Notes: generated from the letters alone by a model not told the origin. A stretch of DNA of 46,028 bases from Acidobacteriota bacterium (GCA_014894455.1 JADBLN010000020.1:1-46028), one strand, 5' to 3'. Positions 35,594 through 44,806 are shown, counted from the first letter of the stretch. A program made the numbers and translations.

Positions 35594-36871
35594 TCACCAA
35601 CCGTAACTGAGGGCGAACATCGGGACCCAGATCTTCATCTCGTAGACCCCGGGCATCATGCCGGCCGTAACCGCCCGCTTTTGGCCGATCAGGTATTCCA
35701 GGCCGACATCGGCTTTGAAGCCGCTCCTCCTGTAGCCGAAACCGGCGGTGAAGCTATTGAAGCTGAAACTCGGGATGAGGACGTTCATGGTCTCGGCCGG
35801 GGCGGGGGCAGGGTCGTTATAATACCCGGCCCTGATCGCGAAATCTCCCGCGGTGTATTCCAGGCCGCCGCGGACCTGGAGCCTGTTCTTCCAATCGAGC
35901 ACCATCGCGGACTCGTCGGCCAAGGCCGCGGCCCAGAGGGGGTCGGCGAAGACGACGCTCAGCGTCGACAGCTTGGCCCAATTGGTCCACTGCAGGTCGA
36001 AAGTGACGGTCAGGTTCTCGAGCGGCTTGACCGCGACGCCGCCGGCCAGCCACGTCGGGCTGGGGACATCGAGGCTCGTATCCGAGGAGTCGGACAGGCC
36101 CAGGAGCCCGATGTTATCGAACTCCATCGTCCCGCGCAGTTTCATTTTCGACTGCGTCCGGTAAGTCAGCCCGAAGCTCATTCTTTCGCTCGGCTTGACC
36201 AGGAGGCCGAACGTCGCGCCGGTGCCCCAGCCCTTGATGTCCAGGCTCTGCTGGCCTAAGTTGACGAGCGTCGGGGGCTTCGTCGGGAGGACCGTGTAGG
36301 CCCCCCACTGGTCGGTCTGGAAGAAGCCGTAATTGATGTTGAGGGTCGCGCCGAAGAAGATTCCGTCGCTGATCTTGACCGCGACCGACGGGGCGAGGGT
36401 GACAGAGCCGATAAAGCTCCGCCAGATGTAATTCTCCAGGGGAGGGGTGAAAAAAGTCGGCGGGGTCGGATAGGCCAGGGCCGTTTCGAACCCGGTGTTG
36501 TTCCAGTCCGCGCCGAGGCCGGACAGGGTGTAGGCGCCCAACCCGACGACCACCCTGTCGCCGATCGGCTGGAAGTAACCGACAAGCCCGGCCGGATAGT
36601 ATTTATTCTTGGTCTTCATGTCGAAGGAGGAGCTCAAAAAATACTTGCTCTTTGGCACGAGAAGGTCACCGGTCAGCCCGAAGGTCCCCTTTTTCAGCAG
36701 GGCCAGTCCGGCAGGGTTCCAGAAGACCGCCGTAAAATCGTCGGCCAGACCGACGAACGCGCCGCCCATGGCCGCCGCCCGGGCGCCGAACCCGTTCAGG
36801 TTCAGGCCGTTCCCCAGGAGCCCGGAAGCCAGGACCAGAATGACCGCCAGCCCGACCGAGGTTTTTTTCAT
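35594..36871 (-). CDS. OmpP1/FadL-family outer-membrane protein
   Basis: Signal peptide, NGLNLNGFGARAAAMGGAFVGLADDFTAVFWNPAGLALL, FadL-type N-terminus, beta-barrel with PSFSFNSFTAGFGYR...FALSYGW C-terminus. Confidence 0.92.
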   Translation of the reverse strand: MKKTSVGLAVILVLASGLLGNGLNLNGFGARAAAMGGAFVGLADDFTAVFWNPAGLALLKKGTFGLTGDLLVPKSKYFLSSSFDMKTKNKYYPAGLVGYFQPIGDRVVVGLGAYTLSGLGADWNNTGFETALAYPTPPTFFTPPLENYIWRSFIGSVTLAPSVAVKISDGIFFGATLNINYGFFQTDQWGAYTVLPTKPPTLVNLGQQSLDIKGWGTGATFGLLVKPSERMSFGLTYRTQSKMKLRGTMEFDNIGLLGLSDSSDTSLDVPSPTWLAGGVAVKPLENLTVTFDLQWTNWAKLSTLSVVFADPLWAAALADESAMVLDWKNRLQVRGGLEYTAGDFAIRAGYYNDPAPAPAETMNVLIPSFSFNSFTAGFGYRRSGFKADVGLEYLIGQKRAVTAGMMPGVYEMKIWVPMFALSYGW

Positions 36872-36905
36872 GCCCGTCTCTCCAAGGTGGAATCGTTCAC
36901 CTCTG

Positions 36906-36935
36906 CTAATACCCTATCAGTCTAAAAAAAGTCAA
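36906..36935 (-). promoter_or_regulatory. Candidate sigma70 promoter for FadL-SDR-gcvPAB-acyP operon
   Basis: Minus strand TTGACT (36930-36935), 18-nt spacer, TATTAG (36906-36911). Confidence 0.45.
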
Positions 36936-36996
36936 CCTCCGGTCCGTCCACGATTCATGGTAGAATCGCATCGCCCAGCTGGGGCGAGAAAGGAAA

Positions 36997-37809
36997 ATGA
37001 CGAAGAATCTGGTCTCCATCGCCGGCTACGACCCCTCGGCAGGGGCGGGAGTCCTTCTCGACATTGGGCTTTTCGAGCGCCTCGGCTATCGGGGCTTCGG
37101 CGTGCTGACGGCCGTCACGGCCCAGAACCCGGAACGGGTCGACCGCGTTTTTCCTCTCGCGGCGCGGGCCGTCGCGGATCAGTTCGGGCGACTGACGGAA
37201 ACGGCCGTCATCGCCGGGATCAAGGTCGGCATGATCGGCACGGCCGGAAACCTGGCCGCCGTCGCCCGGATCCTGGCCCGGAATGCACGCATCCCCCGGG
37301 TCATCGACCCGGTTTTTCGATCGAGCTCGGGCGCCGTCCTTCTCGAAAAGAAGGCTTGGCCACGGTATCTGGACGTCCTTGGAGGAAAGGCCGACCTCAT
37401 CACGCCCAACCTGGACGAAGCGGAGGTCCTCGTGGGCGGTCCGGTCCGGTCGGTCCCGGCGATGCGAAAAGCGGCGGCCGAGATCACCCGGGTGGGCCGC
37501 ATCCCGTGCCTCCTCAAAGGCGGTCATCTCGAGGGAAAGGCGGTGGACGTCCTTTACGACGGCCGGGAGTTCACAACCTTCGAACACGGACGGTCGGTCA
37601 AGGATGTCCACGGGACGGGTTGTTTCCTGTCTTCCGCGATCCTCGGCCACCTGGCCGAAGGACGCACGCTCATAGAAGCCTGCGGGCTGGGGATCGCTCT
37701 GGTCGGAAAGGCCATCCGCGAGGCCGTGCCGGCGGCGGGAGGCCGGTGGACCTTCGACCTCAGTCGAGGACCGAGCCGGGGGCCGTCGACGGGCCGAGGG
37801 CGACGCTGA
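36997..37809 (+). CDS. thiD: Hydroxymethylpyrimidine/phosphomethylpyrimidine kinase
   Basis: VSIAGYDPSAGAGVLLDIGLFERLGYRGFGVLTAVTAQN..., RVIDPVFRSSSGAVLL, DLITPNLDEAEVL, VHGTGCFLSSAILGHLAEG. Confidence 0.93.
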   Translation: MTKNLVSIAGYDPSAGAGVLLDIGLFERLGYRGFGVLTAVTAQNPERVDRVFPLAARAVADQFGRLTETAVIAGIKVGMIGTAGNLAAVARILARNARIPRVIDPVFRSSSGAVLLEKKAWPRYLDVLGGKADLITPNLDEAEVLVGGPVRSVPAMRKAAAEITRVGRIPCLLKGGHLEGKAVDVLYDGREFTTFEHGRSVKDVHGTGCFLSSAILGHLAEGRTLIEACGLGIALVGKAIREAVPAAGGRWTFDLSRGPSRGPSTGRGRR

Positions 37810-38794
37810 CGGCCTTGTCCACGCGGTCGAGAAGGCCCTTCGGAAAGCTGACGCCCTGTTTTCCCGCGGCCTCCGTATTGATGTAGAGCCTGACCTCGTC
37901 CATGGACTGGATGGGGATCCGGGCGGGACTCTCGCCGTTCTTCACCCGGACCGCGATCCGGCCGGTCTTGTAGCCCATGTCGTAAAAATCGAACCCCAGC
38001 GCCGCGCAGGCGCCGAACTCGACAGAGCGGAGGAAACTGCCGAAGAGGGGCAATCCATTCTCCTCGGCCGCCCGGCCGATGACATCGAACGAGCTGTTGA
38101 TCGTGTTGTCGGACATCGGAAAAAGGACGTCGACTTTTTCGTTGAGCAGGCCCTGGACCAGGCCGTGGATCCCGTGAGGGCCGGCCACGGGGACGACGAT
38201 CATCTCGAAGCCGAGTTCCGCGGCGCTTTCCCTGGCCCGGTCCAGGTAGTATTCCGAGTTGATCTCGGAGGGCGTCCAGAGCGACCCGACGCGCCTCGCC
38301 TTCGGAAGGACCTCCCGGATGAGGGCCATCGTCTGTCGGATGGGCCCCGTGGAAGCCACCCCCGTGACATTCCCGAGGTGGTCGTCGGCCGACCTGCCCG
38401 CCCCGACGAGGTAGGGCACGGCGACCGCGCTGAAGACGATCGGCGTCGTCCGGCCGGCGAGGATGGCCGCCTGGAGGGCCTGCGTCGACATGGGGATGAT
38501 CATATCCACCCGCTCGGCGACAAGCTGCTGGGCGATCCTCTGGACCTCGGAAATGTCGTTATTGGCGATGCGGATGGTGACGACGATCTCCACGCCATCG
38601 CGCAGGCCCGCGTCGGCGAAGGCCTGGAGGATGCCCCGGCGGGCCTCGTTCCCCGTCGGCGAATCCACCGATTGGAAGATGCCGATGACATAAGGCTTTG
38701 GGGCGCCGGCGGCGGGGGATTCTTCTTTTCTACGGCAGGAGGGGAAAAAGAGAAGGGCTGCCAGTAGGCCGACGGAGAGCGCCGTTTTTTTCAT
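37760..38794 (-). CDS. ABC transporter substrate-binding lipoprotein (PF04392/TrpX-like)
   Basis: Lipobox LLFFPSC; YVIGIFQSVDSPTGNEARRGILQAFADAGLRDGVEIVVTIRIANNDISEVQRIAQQLVAERVDMIIPMSTQALQAA. Confidence 0.9.
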   Translation of the reverse strand: MKKTALSVGLLAALLFFPSCRRKEESPAAGAPKPYVIGIFQSVDSPTGNEARRGILQAFADAGLRDGVEIVVTIRIANNDISEVQRIAQQLVAERVDMIIPMSTQALQAAILAGRTTPIVFSAVAVPYLVGAGRSADDHLGNVTGVASTGPIRQTMALIREVLPKARRVGSLWTPSEINSEYYLDRARESAAELGFEMIVVPVAGPHGIHGLVQGLLNEKVDVLFPMSDNTINSSFDVIGRAAEENGLPLFGSFLRSVEFGACAALGFDFYDMGYKTGRIAVRVKNGESPARIPIQSMDEVRLYINTEAAGKQGVSFPKGLLDRVDKAVSVALGPSTAPGSVLD

Positions 38795-38851
38795 GGCCGG
38801 TCGCCCTTATCTTAGTCTAAATCCGAGCCCGCATGCAAGAGGCCCCGAGCG

Positions 38852-39826
38852 TCACGCCCGGCCCGTGATCGCCCTGAAGCGCTCGGGGGAGACGTTGCCG
38901 CCGCTGACCACCGCGACGACCGTTCTATCCCGCCATTTCGCCGGCGAATGGAGCAGGGCGGCGAAGGGCAACGCACCCGCTCCCTCGACCATCCGGCCGT
39001 GGTGTTCGTGGACGAGTGCCAGGCCTCGGACGATCAGGGATTCGGGGACGACTTCGATGAAATCGATCAGGTCCCGGCAGAGCGGGAAGGTGATCGCGCC
39101 GGGTTCGATCCCGCCGGCGACGGCGTCGGCGATGGTCTCTTTTTCGTCGATCTCGACGAGACGGCCCGCCGCGATGGACGCGGCCATGAAGGCCGACGTC
39201 TCGGGCTCGACCCCGATGATGTGCGTTTCCGGCCGGACCGCTTTGAGAAAACCGGCTATCCCGGCGATGAGCCCGCCGCCGCCGACGGGAACGAGGACGT
39301 CTTCGAAACGGGAGAGGTCGTCGGCGAGCTCGAGCCCGACCGTCCCGGCGCCGAAGACGATATCCCAGTCGTTATAAGGAGAGACGAAGACCCGCCCCGT
39401 CCGCCCGGCGAAATCGCGGGCGATGGCTTCGGTTTTCTCGCAGCTCGACCCCTGGAGCTCGACATCGACCCCCAAGGCTTCGATCTTCGCTTTCTTGACT
39501 TCCGCCACCGTGGTCGGGAGGAAGAGCTTGAGCCCGATGCCCTCGAGCCTCGAAGCGTGGCTGATGGCCAGGCCGTGGTTTCCCGTCGAGGCCGAAACGA
39601 CGCCCCGACCCCTGTCCGCATCGGAGAGCGATCGGAGCTTGTTGAGCGCGCCCCGCAGCTTGAACGAGCCTTTGATCTGATCGCACTCCCACTTGACGTA
39701 AACCCGGGCGCCTGTCGCCCGGCTCAGCGGCCCGGAATACTCGAGCGGCGTCCGCCGGATATCGGCTTGGATTCGTCCATATGCCTCTCTCACCTTATCG
39801 GGAAAATTCACAGCTTCGTAGGCCAT
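38852..39826 (-). CDS. Threonine/serine dehydratase-like PLP enzyme
   Basis: IRRTPLEYSGPLSRATGARVYVKWECDQIKGSFKLRGALNKL; VVSASTGNHGLAISHASRL; VPVGGGGLIAGIAGFLK. Confidence 0.92.
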   Translation of the reverse strand: MAYEAVNFPDKVREAYGRIQADIRRTPLEYSGPLSRATGARVYVKWECDQIKGSFKLRGALNKLRSLSDADRGRGVVSASTGNHGLAISHASRLEGIGLKLFLPTTVAEVKKAKIEALGVDVELQGSSCEKTEAIARDFAGRTGRVFVSPYNDWDIVFGAGTVGLELADDLSRFEDVLVPVGGGGLIAGIAGFLKAVRPETHIIGVEPETSAFMAASIAAGRLVEIDEKETIADAVAGGIEPGAITFPLCRDLIDFIEVVPESLIVRGLALVHEHHGRMVEGAGALPFAALLHSPAKWRDRTVVAVVSGGNVSPERFRAITGRA

Positions 39827-39894
39827 GCTGTTCCTCCAGGCCTTAACTTACCACAAACGGAAATGCCGTTTCCAAGAAAAAAGGACGCGGCGAA

Positions 39895-39923
39895 TTGTGA
39901 AATGCCTCCGGCGAGGATACAAT
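39895..39923 (+). promoter_or_regulatory. Candidate sigma70 promoter for DUF72-lysA unit
   Basis: TTGTGA (39895-39900), 17-nt spacer, TACAAT (39918-39923). Confidence 0.5.
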
Positions 39924-39932
39924 AGAGCCCGC

Positions 39933-40868
39933 ATGGCCAAGTATTACGTCGGGACGGCGGGCTGGAGCTACGAGGACTGGGACGGCATCGTCTACCCGGT
40001 CCCGAAGGGCCGCGGCTTCCATGCCCTCCCCTATCTCGCCGATTACATCGACATCGTCGAGGTCAACAGCACCTTCTACCGGCCGGCCAGCCCGGCCATG
40101 GCCCGGTCCTGGCTGAAGAAAATCGAAAACCGCCCGGACTTTCTCTTCTCCGTGAAGCTCCACCAGGTCTTCACCCACCAGCGAAAGGGCTTCACTCAAA
40201 AAGACGTCGATGAATTCAGGACCGCGGCCGACCTCATTCGGCTGCAGGGCCGGCTGGCCGCCCTCCTCGTCCAATTCCCCTGGTCCTTCGCCAACACGCC
40301 CGAGAACTCCGACTACCTCCTCCGCCTCCTCGGCCTCTTCACCGGTTATCCCCTGGCCGTCGAGGTCCGTCACGCGAGCTGGGACACGCCCGGTTTCTAC
40401 GGGATGCTCCGCGAGAACCGGGCCGGCTTCTGCAACATCGACCAGCCCCTCTTCAAGAACTCGATCGAACCCTCGGCCGTGAGCACGACCCCCGAGTTCG
40501 CCTACGTCCGCCTTCACGGCCGGAATCATGAGAATTGGTTCCGGGAAGGCGCCGGCCGCGACGCCCGCTACGATTATCTCTATTCGAAGGACGAGCTCGG
40601 GGAGTGGATAACGCGCATCAAGGAGCTCGGCAAGAAAAGCGGCAAGGTCTACGTCATCACGAACAATCATTACCGCGGCCAGGCCATGGCCAACGCCCTC
40701 CAGATCCGGAACATGATCACCGGCGACAAGGTCGACATTCCCGACCTTCTCCTCGAGAAATACCCCGTCTTGCGCGAGATCGTCCGGAGGATCCAAGCCG
40801 GCCAGATGGACCTGTTCAGGACGGGCGGGGCCCCGGACGGGAAAAGCGGCAAGGGAGATGAGACATGA
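39933..40868 (+). CDS. DUF72 domain protein
   Basis: MAKYYVGTAGWSYEDWDGIVYP...YIDIVEVNSTFYRPASPAMARSWLKK...FLFSVKLHQVFTH...VRLHGRNHENW...YVITNNHYRGQAMANALQI. Confidence 0.95.
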   Translation: MAKYYVGTAGWSYEDWDGIVYPVPKGRGFHALPYLADYIDIVEVNSTFYRPASPAMARSWLKKIENRPDFLFSVKLHQVFTHQRKGFTQKDVDEFRTAADLIRLQGRLAALLVQFPWSFANTPENSDYLLRLLGLFTGYPLAVEVRHASWDTPGFYGMLRENRAGFCNIDQPLFKNSIEPSAVSTTPEFAYVRLHGRNHENWFREGAGRDARYDYLYSKDELGEWITRIKELGKKSGKVYVITNNHYRGQAMANALQIRNMITGDKVDIPDLLLEKYPVLREIVRRIQAGQMDLFRTGGAPDGKSGKGDET

Positions 40869-42109
40869 ACTGGTGGGAAACGGAATTCCTCGCGGTTAAA
40901 GACAATAAGCTTTGGATCGCCGGCAAAGACGCCGCGGCCCTAGCCAAGCGCTACGGCACACCGCTCTACGTCTACGGCAAGAACCGCATCCTCGAGCGAT
41001 ACGCCCAGCTCGACGATGCCTTCACCCGTCATTCCGCGCTTCCCGCCCGCATCTGCTATGCCATGAAAGCCAACTCCCACCGGGGCATCCTCCGCCTGCT
41101 CCAGAGGCGGGGCGCCTGGATCGACGCCGTTTCCCCCTGCGAGGTCGAGACGGCGCTCAAGGCCGGGTTCCCAGCCGAGCGCATCCTCTTCACGGGGACG
41201 AGCGTCAGCCGGGCGGACCTCAGGACGGTCTTCGGGATCGACGGGCTGACCATCAACATCGACGCCGCCGAGCAGCTCGAGATCATGAGCGAGGTCAGGC
41301 GGCGGGAGTTCCCATCCAAGTCCATCAGGGTGTCCGTGCGCTGGAACCCGGGCGTCGGCCGCGGCTTCGACGCCCGCGTCATCACGGCCGGGAAACGGTC
41401 GTCCGACGGGACGCCGATCAAGTTCGGGGTCGAAGCGAAAAAAGTGATCGATGTCTTTTCCCGGGCCCGGCGGCTTGGCTTCCATCCCGTCGGCCTGCAC
41501 CAGCATCTCGGCTCGGGCTGGGTCCGGGAGGATTTCGGCATGGTCCGGGCGGCCGTGGACCGGTTGGTCCGCAAGGCCCGGGAAGTCGAAAAAGCCGGGT
41601 TCCCCCTGGAATTCCTGGATTTCGGGGGAGGCTTCGGTCCCCGGTATCTGAAAAACCGAGCCGTGTTCCCGGTCGGGGATTACATCGCCTATCTCTCGGG
41701 CGCCGTCGCCAGGGCCGGACTCGCGGTCAAGGCCCTGGCCATCGAGCCCGGAAAATTCATGGTTGGAGACGCCGGCGTCCTTCTCCTGGGTGTCGAGTAC
41801 GTCAAGGAGAGTTACGGCAACATCTTCGCCTGCGTCGACGGCGGGACGTTCAACACCGTGCCCCGGCCGGCCATATATCTCCAGGCCCACCACGAGATCG
41901 TCAACGCCTCCCGGATCGACGGCCAGGCCAGGGCCCGCATCACCGTCGCCGGGAATCTCTGCGAAACCGGGGATATTTTCGGACGGGAACGGTCCATGCC
42001 CCTGCCCGTAAGCGGCGACGTCCTCGCCGTCTTGTGCGCCGGCGCCTACTGCCGGAGCATGGCCTCGAACTTCAACCTTCGGGAAATCCCCCGCGAGGTC
42101 CTCATTTAA
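40865..42109 (+). CDS. lysA: Diaminopimelate decarboxylase-type PLP enzyme
   Basis: YGTPLYVYGKNRILERYAQLDDAF, ICYAMKANSHRGILRLL (PLP Lys), HQHLGSGW, EPGKFMVGDAGVLLLGVEYVK, LCETGDIFGRERSMP, GAYCRSMASNFN. Confidence 0.9.
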   Translation: MNWWETEFLAVKDNKLWIAGKDAAALAKRYGTPLYVYGKNRILERYAQLDDAFTRHSALPARICYAMKANSHRGILRLLQRRGAWIDAVSPCEVETALKAGFPAERILFTGTSVSRADLRTVFGIDGLTINIDAAEQLEIMSEVRRREFPSKSIRVSVRWNPGVGRGFDARVITAGKRSSDGTPIKFGVEAKKVIDVFSRARRLGFHPVGLHQHLGSGWVREDFGMVRAAVDRLVRKAREVEKAGFPLEFLDFGGGFGPRYLKNRAVFPVGDYIAYLSGAVARAGLAVKALAIEPGKFMVGDAGVLLLGVEYVKESYGNIFACVDGGTFNTVPRPAIYLQAHHEIVNASRIDGQARARITVAGNLCETGDIFGRERSMPLPVSGDVLAVLCAGAYCRSMASNFNLREIPREVLI

Positions 42110-42125
42110 GGCCGGCCGCGGCGGG

Positions 42126-42593
42126 TCACTTCTTCAGGAAGGCGACGATCTCCTCGATGTCGGGAAGCTGAGGGATGTCGTAGACCTTGATGAGAACGAC
42201 ACGGCCGCTCTCGTCGACGACGATATTGGCCCGTTCGGAGAAGCCGTCCTCGTCGCGGAAGACACCCAAGGCGTGGGCCACGGCGCCGTGCGGCCAGAAA
42301 TCGCAGAGGAGCCGCGTCTCCTTGACGCCGAGCTCCTTGGCCCAGGCGTGCTTGGTCGGGACCGAATCGACGCTGACACCGACGGCGACGGTTTTGAGGC
42401 CGTCGAAGACGGCCTTCTGGTTCTCGAGGCTTCTCATCTGGCCGGCGCAGACGGGAGTCCAGGCCAACGGATGAAAGGACAACAACACGCGCCGGCCGGC
42501 GAATTCGGAGAGGAGGAAATCCCGGTTGTGGTGATCCTTCAGGGTGAAGTCCGGCGCGATGTCCCCTTCCCAGATAGTTTTCGTATTGCCCAT
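42126..42593 (-). CDS. Peroxiredoxin (AhpC/TSA; AhpE-like)
   Basis: LLSFHPLAWTPVCAGQMRSLENQK (PxxxTxxC), VGVSVDSVPTKHAWAKELG, LLCDFWPHGAVAHALGVF. Confidence 0.93.
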   Translation of the reverse strand: MGNTKTIWEGDIAPDFTLKDHHNRDFLLSEFAGRRVLLSFHPLAWTPVCAGQMRSLENQKAVFDGLKTVAVGVSVDSVPTKHAWAKELGVKETRLLCDFWPHGAVAHALGVFRDEDGFSERANIVVDESGRVVLIKVYDIPQLPDIEEIVAFLKK

Positions 42594-42725
42594 CTTCTAA
42601 CCTCCCTTGGAGCGGACGTCAGGAACGCCCCTCCCACGGGCCAATTATTCCACGCCGCGCGCCGAAAAACAAGTGGGGTCAGGGCCGGCCCCGGCGGGGA
42701 CTCGCGCCCCCTCGACGTCTCCTGT

Positions 42726-42731
42726 ATAATG
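42726..42731 (+). promoter_or_regulatory. -10 element upstream of secreted-protein pair
   Basis: TATAAT 26 nt before ATG 42757, with AAGGAGG between; -35 not clear. Confidence 0.4.
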
Positions 42732-42756
42732 TGCCCCGTAATTCAAGGAGGCGCCC

Positions 42757-43476
42757 ATGCGCGCGAAAAACTCGATGCTGTCGGCCTTGTTCCTCCTGGC
42801 TATCGTCGGCTTGTGTTCCGGGCAGGAGGCCCCGACGCAGGACACTCCGAAGCCGCCCGAACCCCTCTTCGTCCGCGTGACCGTCTACCCGACCGCGAGC
42901 CTGTCGCGCTACGATTATAATAACGACATCGATATCTATGAGGTCCGGGTCTATGTCGAACTCCGCCGCGGCTCCCAGGAGGGAGAGGCCGTGGCCGACG
43001 CCCGCGTTACGGCCCTGGCCCAAAAGCTGGACTACCAAAACGACCTCTACGAAAAGAGGATCATCCTCGAGAAGGACGACCTCCCGGCGGAGGTAGAAGT
43101 CGAGATCGCCGCGAGGAACAGGCCCGTCATCAGGGAAAAGTTCCCCCTCTCCTCCTGGCTCGTCCTCAAGGACCCGCGTCCGGCCGTCGTCGAAGCCGGG
43201 AAGGACCTGCCGGTCCGTTGGCGATTCAGCCGCTTTTCCGCCCCGGTCGATGTCCGCGCCTACGATTTCAAGACGGGGAAGGAGTTCTTCCGCCGGGACC
43301 ACGAAGCGGATACGGAGACACTCGTTTCCGCCGCGGACCTGCCGGCTTCGACTATCGTCAGGATCTACATCATCCAGTCCTGGCTCTATAAGCGGTTCCT
43401 CGCCGGCGACGCGTATGCCCGGGGGTCCGAAGTCAACGTCATCCCCTGGTCCCAGGTCTTCATCCGGACGAAATAG
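42757..43476 (+). CDS. Exported protein of unknown function
   Basis: 239 aa, strong RBS (AAGGAGG), signal peptide MRAKNSMLSALFLLAIVGLCSGQ. Confidence 0.8.
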   Translation: MRAKNSMLSALFLLAIVGLCSGQEAPTQDTPKPPEPLFVRVTVYPTASLSRYDYNNDIDIYEVRVYVELRRGSQEGEAVADARVTALAQKLDYQNDLYEKRIILEKDDLPAEVEVEIAARNRPVIREKFPLSSWLVLKDPRPAVVEAGKDLPVRWRFSRFSAPVDVRAYDFKTGKEFFRRDHEADTETLVSAADLPASTIVRIYIIQSWLYKRFLAGDAYARGSEVNVIPWSQVFIRTK

Positions 43477-43496
43477 CCGGCGCAAGGACATCGCTC

Positions 43497-44804
43497 ATGA
43501 AAGCACCAGCCCCACGTCAGGCACTCATGCCGCTGCTCGGCCTCCTGCTCGGCCTCGGCCTCTTCGTCCCCCGCCCCGCGGCGGCCCAGGGTAACGGGGG
43601 CCAGGTCGTTCCCCAGGACGAGCTGCGGAGCGTCGCCCCCAACGTCTACCTCGACTGTGAGAGGCGGACCTGCGATTTCGACTACATCAAGACCGAGATC
43701 ACCTTCGTCAACTACGTCCTCGACCGCCAAAACGCCGACGTCCAGATCATCGTCACCCGCGAGCAGACCGGCGGCGGCGGCAACGAATACACCCTCGCCT
43801 TCCTCGGCCTGAGACGGCACCAGGGAAAGGACGCGACACTGAAGTACTATTCGAAGCCGACGGACACGGAAGACAAGTTTCGCCGGGGCCTCGTCAACAT
43901 CCTCAAGCAGGGGCTTATCCCCTACGTCTACGACACGCCCCTGGCCGAATTCATCTCAGTCAGCTACGCCCAGAAGAAGGACTACCGCCCGACACCCAAT
44001 TCGGACCCTTGGCACTACTGGGTCTTCGGCCTCGGCATCAGGGGCAACGGCGAATTCGAGACCCTCTCCGGGCGGTATTCTTACCAGGTCAACGTTTCGG
44101 CGAACCGGACGACGGAGGCAACCAAGTTCAGGCTTTACGCCGGCGTCAACTACAATCATCGCCGCTACGATATCCCCGACGAACCGCCAATCATCAGCGA
44201 CAGCAATCGCAAAAACCTTTCCACCTCACTCTTCAAGAGCATCGACGGCCACTGGTCATGGGGCGGCTCCGTAAGTCTCTACTCATCGACTTACGACAAC
44301 GCCCGGCTCTACACCTCGTTCGGGCCGGCCGTCGAATACAACATCTTCCCGTACGCGGAGGCGACTCGGCGGGAGCTCCGAATCCAGTACAGGCTGAGCT
44401 ACACGATACGGGAGTATTACGAGATCACGGTCTATGATAAGGAAAAAGAGGGCCTCTTCAGTCAAGCCCTCCAGGTCGTCCTCGAGATCAAGGAACCCTG
44501 GGGCTCGATCGGCGCCTCAGTCCAGGGCCAGACATTCCTCCACGACCTGAGCAAGAACAACCTCCGGGCCGATCTCGGCGTCTACATCAACCTGTTCAAG
44601 GGCTTTTCCTTCAACGTCGGCGGCCAGTACAGCCGGATCCGCGACCAGCTGTCGCTGCCCGGCCGGGACTACACGCCCGAGGAGATCCTCCTCGAGCTCA
44701 AGCGCCTGGCCACCGGGTATAACCTCCGCTTCGATGTGGGCATCAACTACCGCTTCGGGTCGATCTACAGCAACGTCGTCAACCCGAGGTTCGGGAACAT
44801 GTGA
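43497..44804 (+). CDS. Predicted outer-membrane beta-barrel protein of unknown function
   Basis: 435 aa, signal peptide, alternating amphipathic strands (YSYQVNVSANRTTEATKFRLYAGVNYNHRRYD..., GFSFNVGGQYSRIRDQL, LRFDVGINYRFGSI). Confidence 0.8.
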   Translation: MKAPAPRQALMPLLGLLLGLGLFVPRPAAAQGNGGQVVPQDELRSVAPNVYLDCERRTCDFDYIKTEITFVNYVLDRQNADVQIIVTREQTGGGGNEYTLAFLGLRRHQGKDATLKYYSKPTDTEDKFRRGLVNILKQGLIPYVYDTPLAEFISVSYAQKKDYRPTPNSDPWHYWVFGLGIRGNGEFETLSGRYSYQVNVSANRTTEATKFRLYAGVNYNHRRYDIPDEPPIISDSNRKNLSTSLFKSIDGHWSWGGSVSLYSSTYDNARLYTSFGPAVEYNIFPYAEATRRELRIQYRLSYTIREYYEITVYDKEKEGLFSQALQVVLEIKEPWGSIGASVQGQTFLHDLSKNNLRADLGVYINLFKGFSFNVGGQYSRIRDQLSLPGRDYTPEEILLELKRLATGYNLRFDVGINYRFGSIYSNVVNPRFGNM

Positions 44805-44806
44805 TC

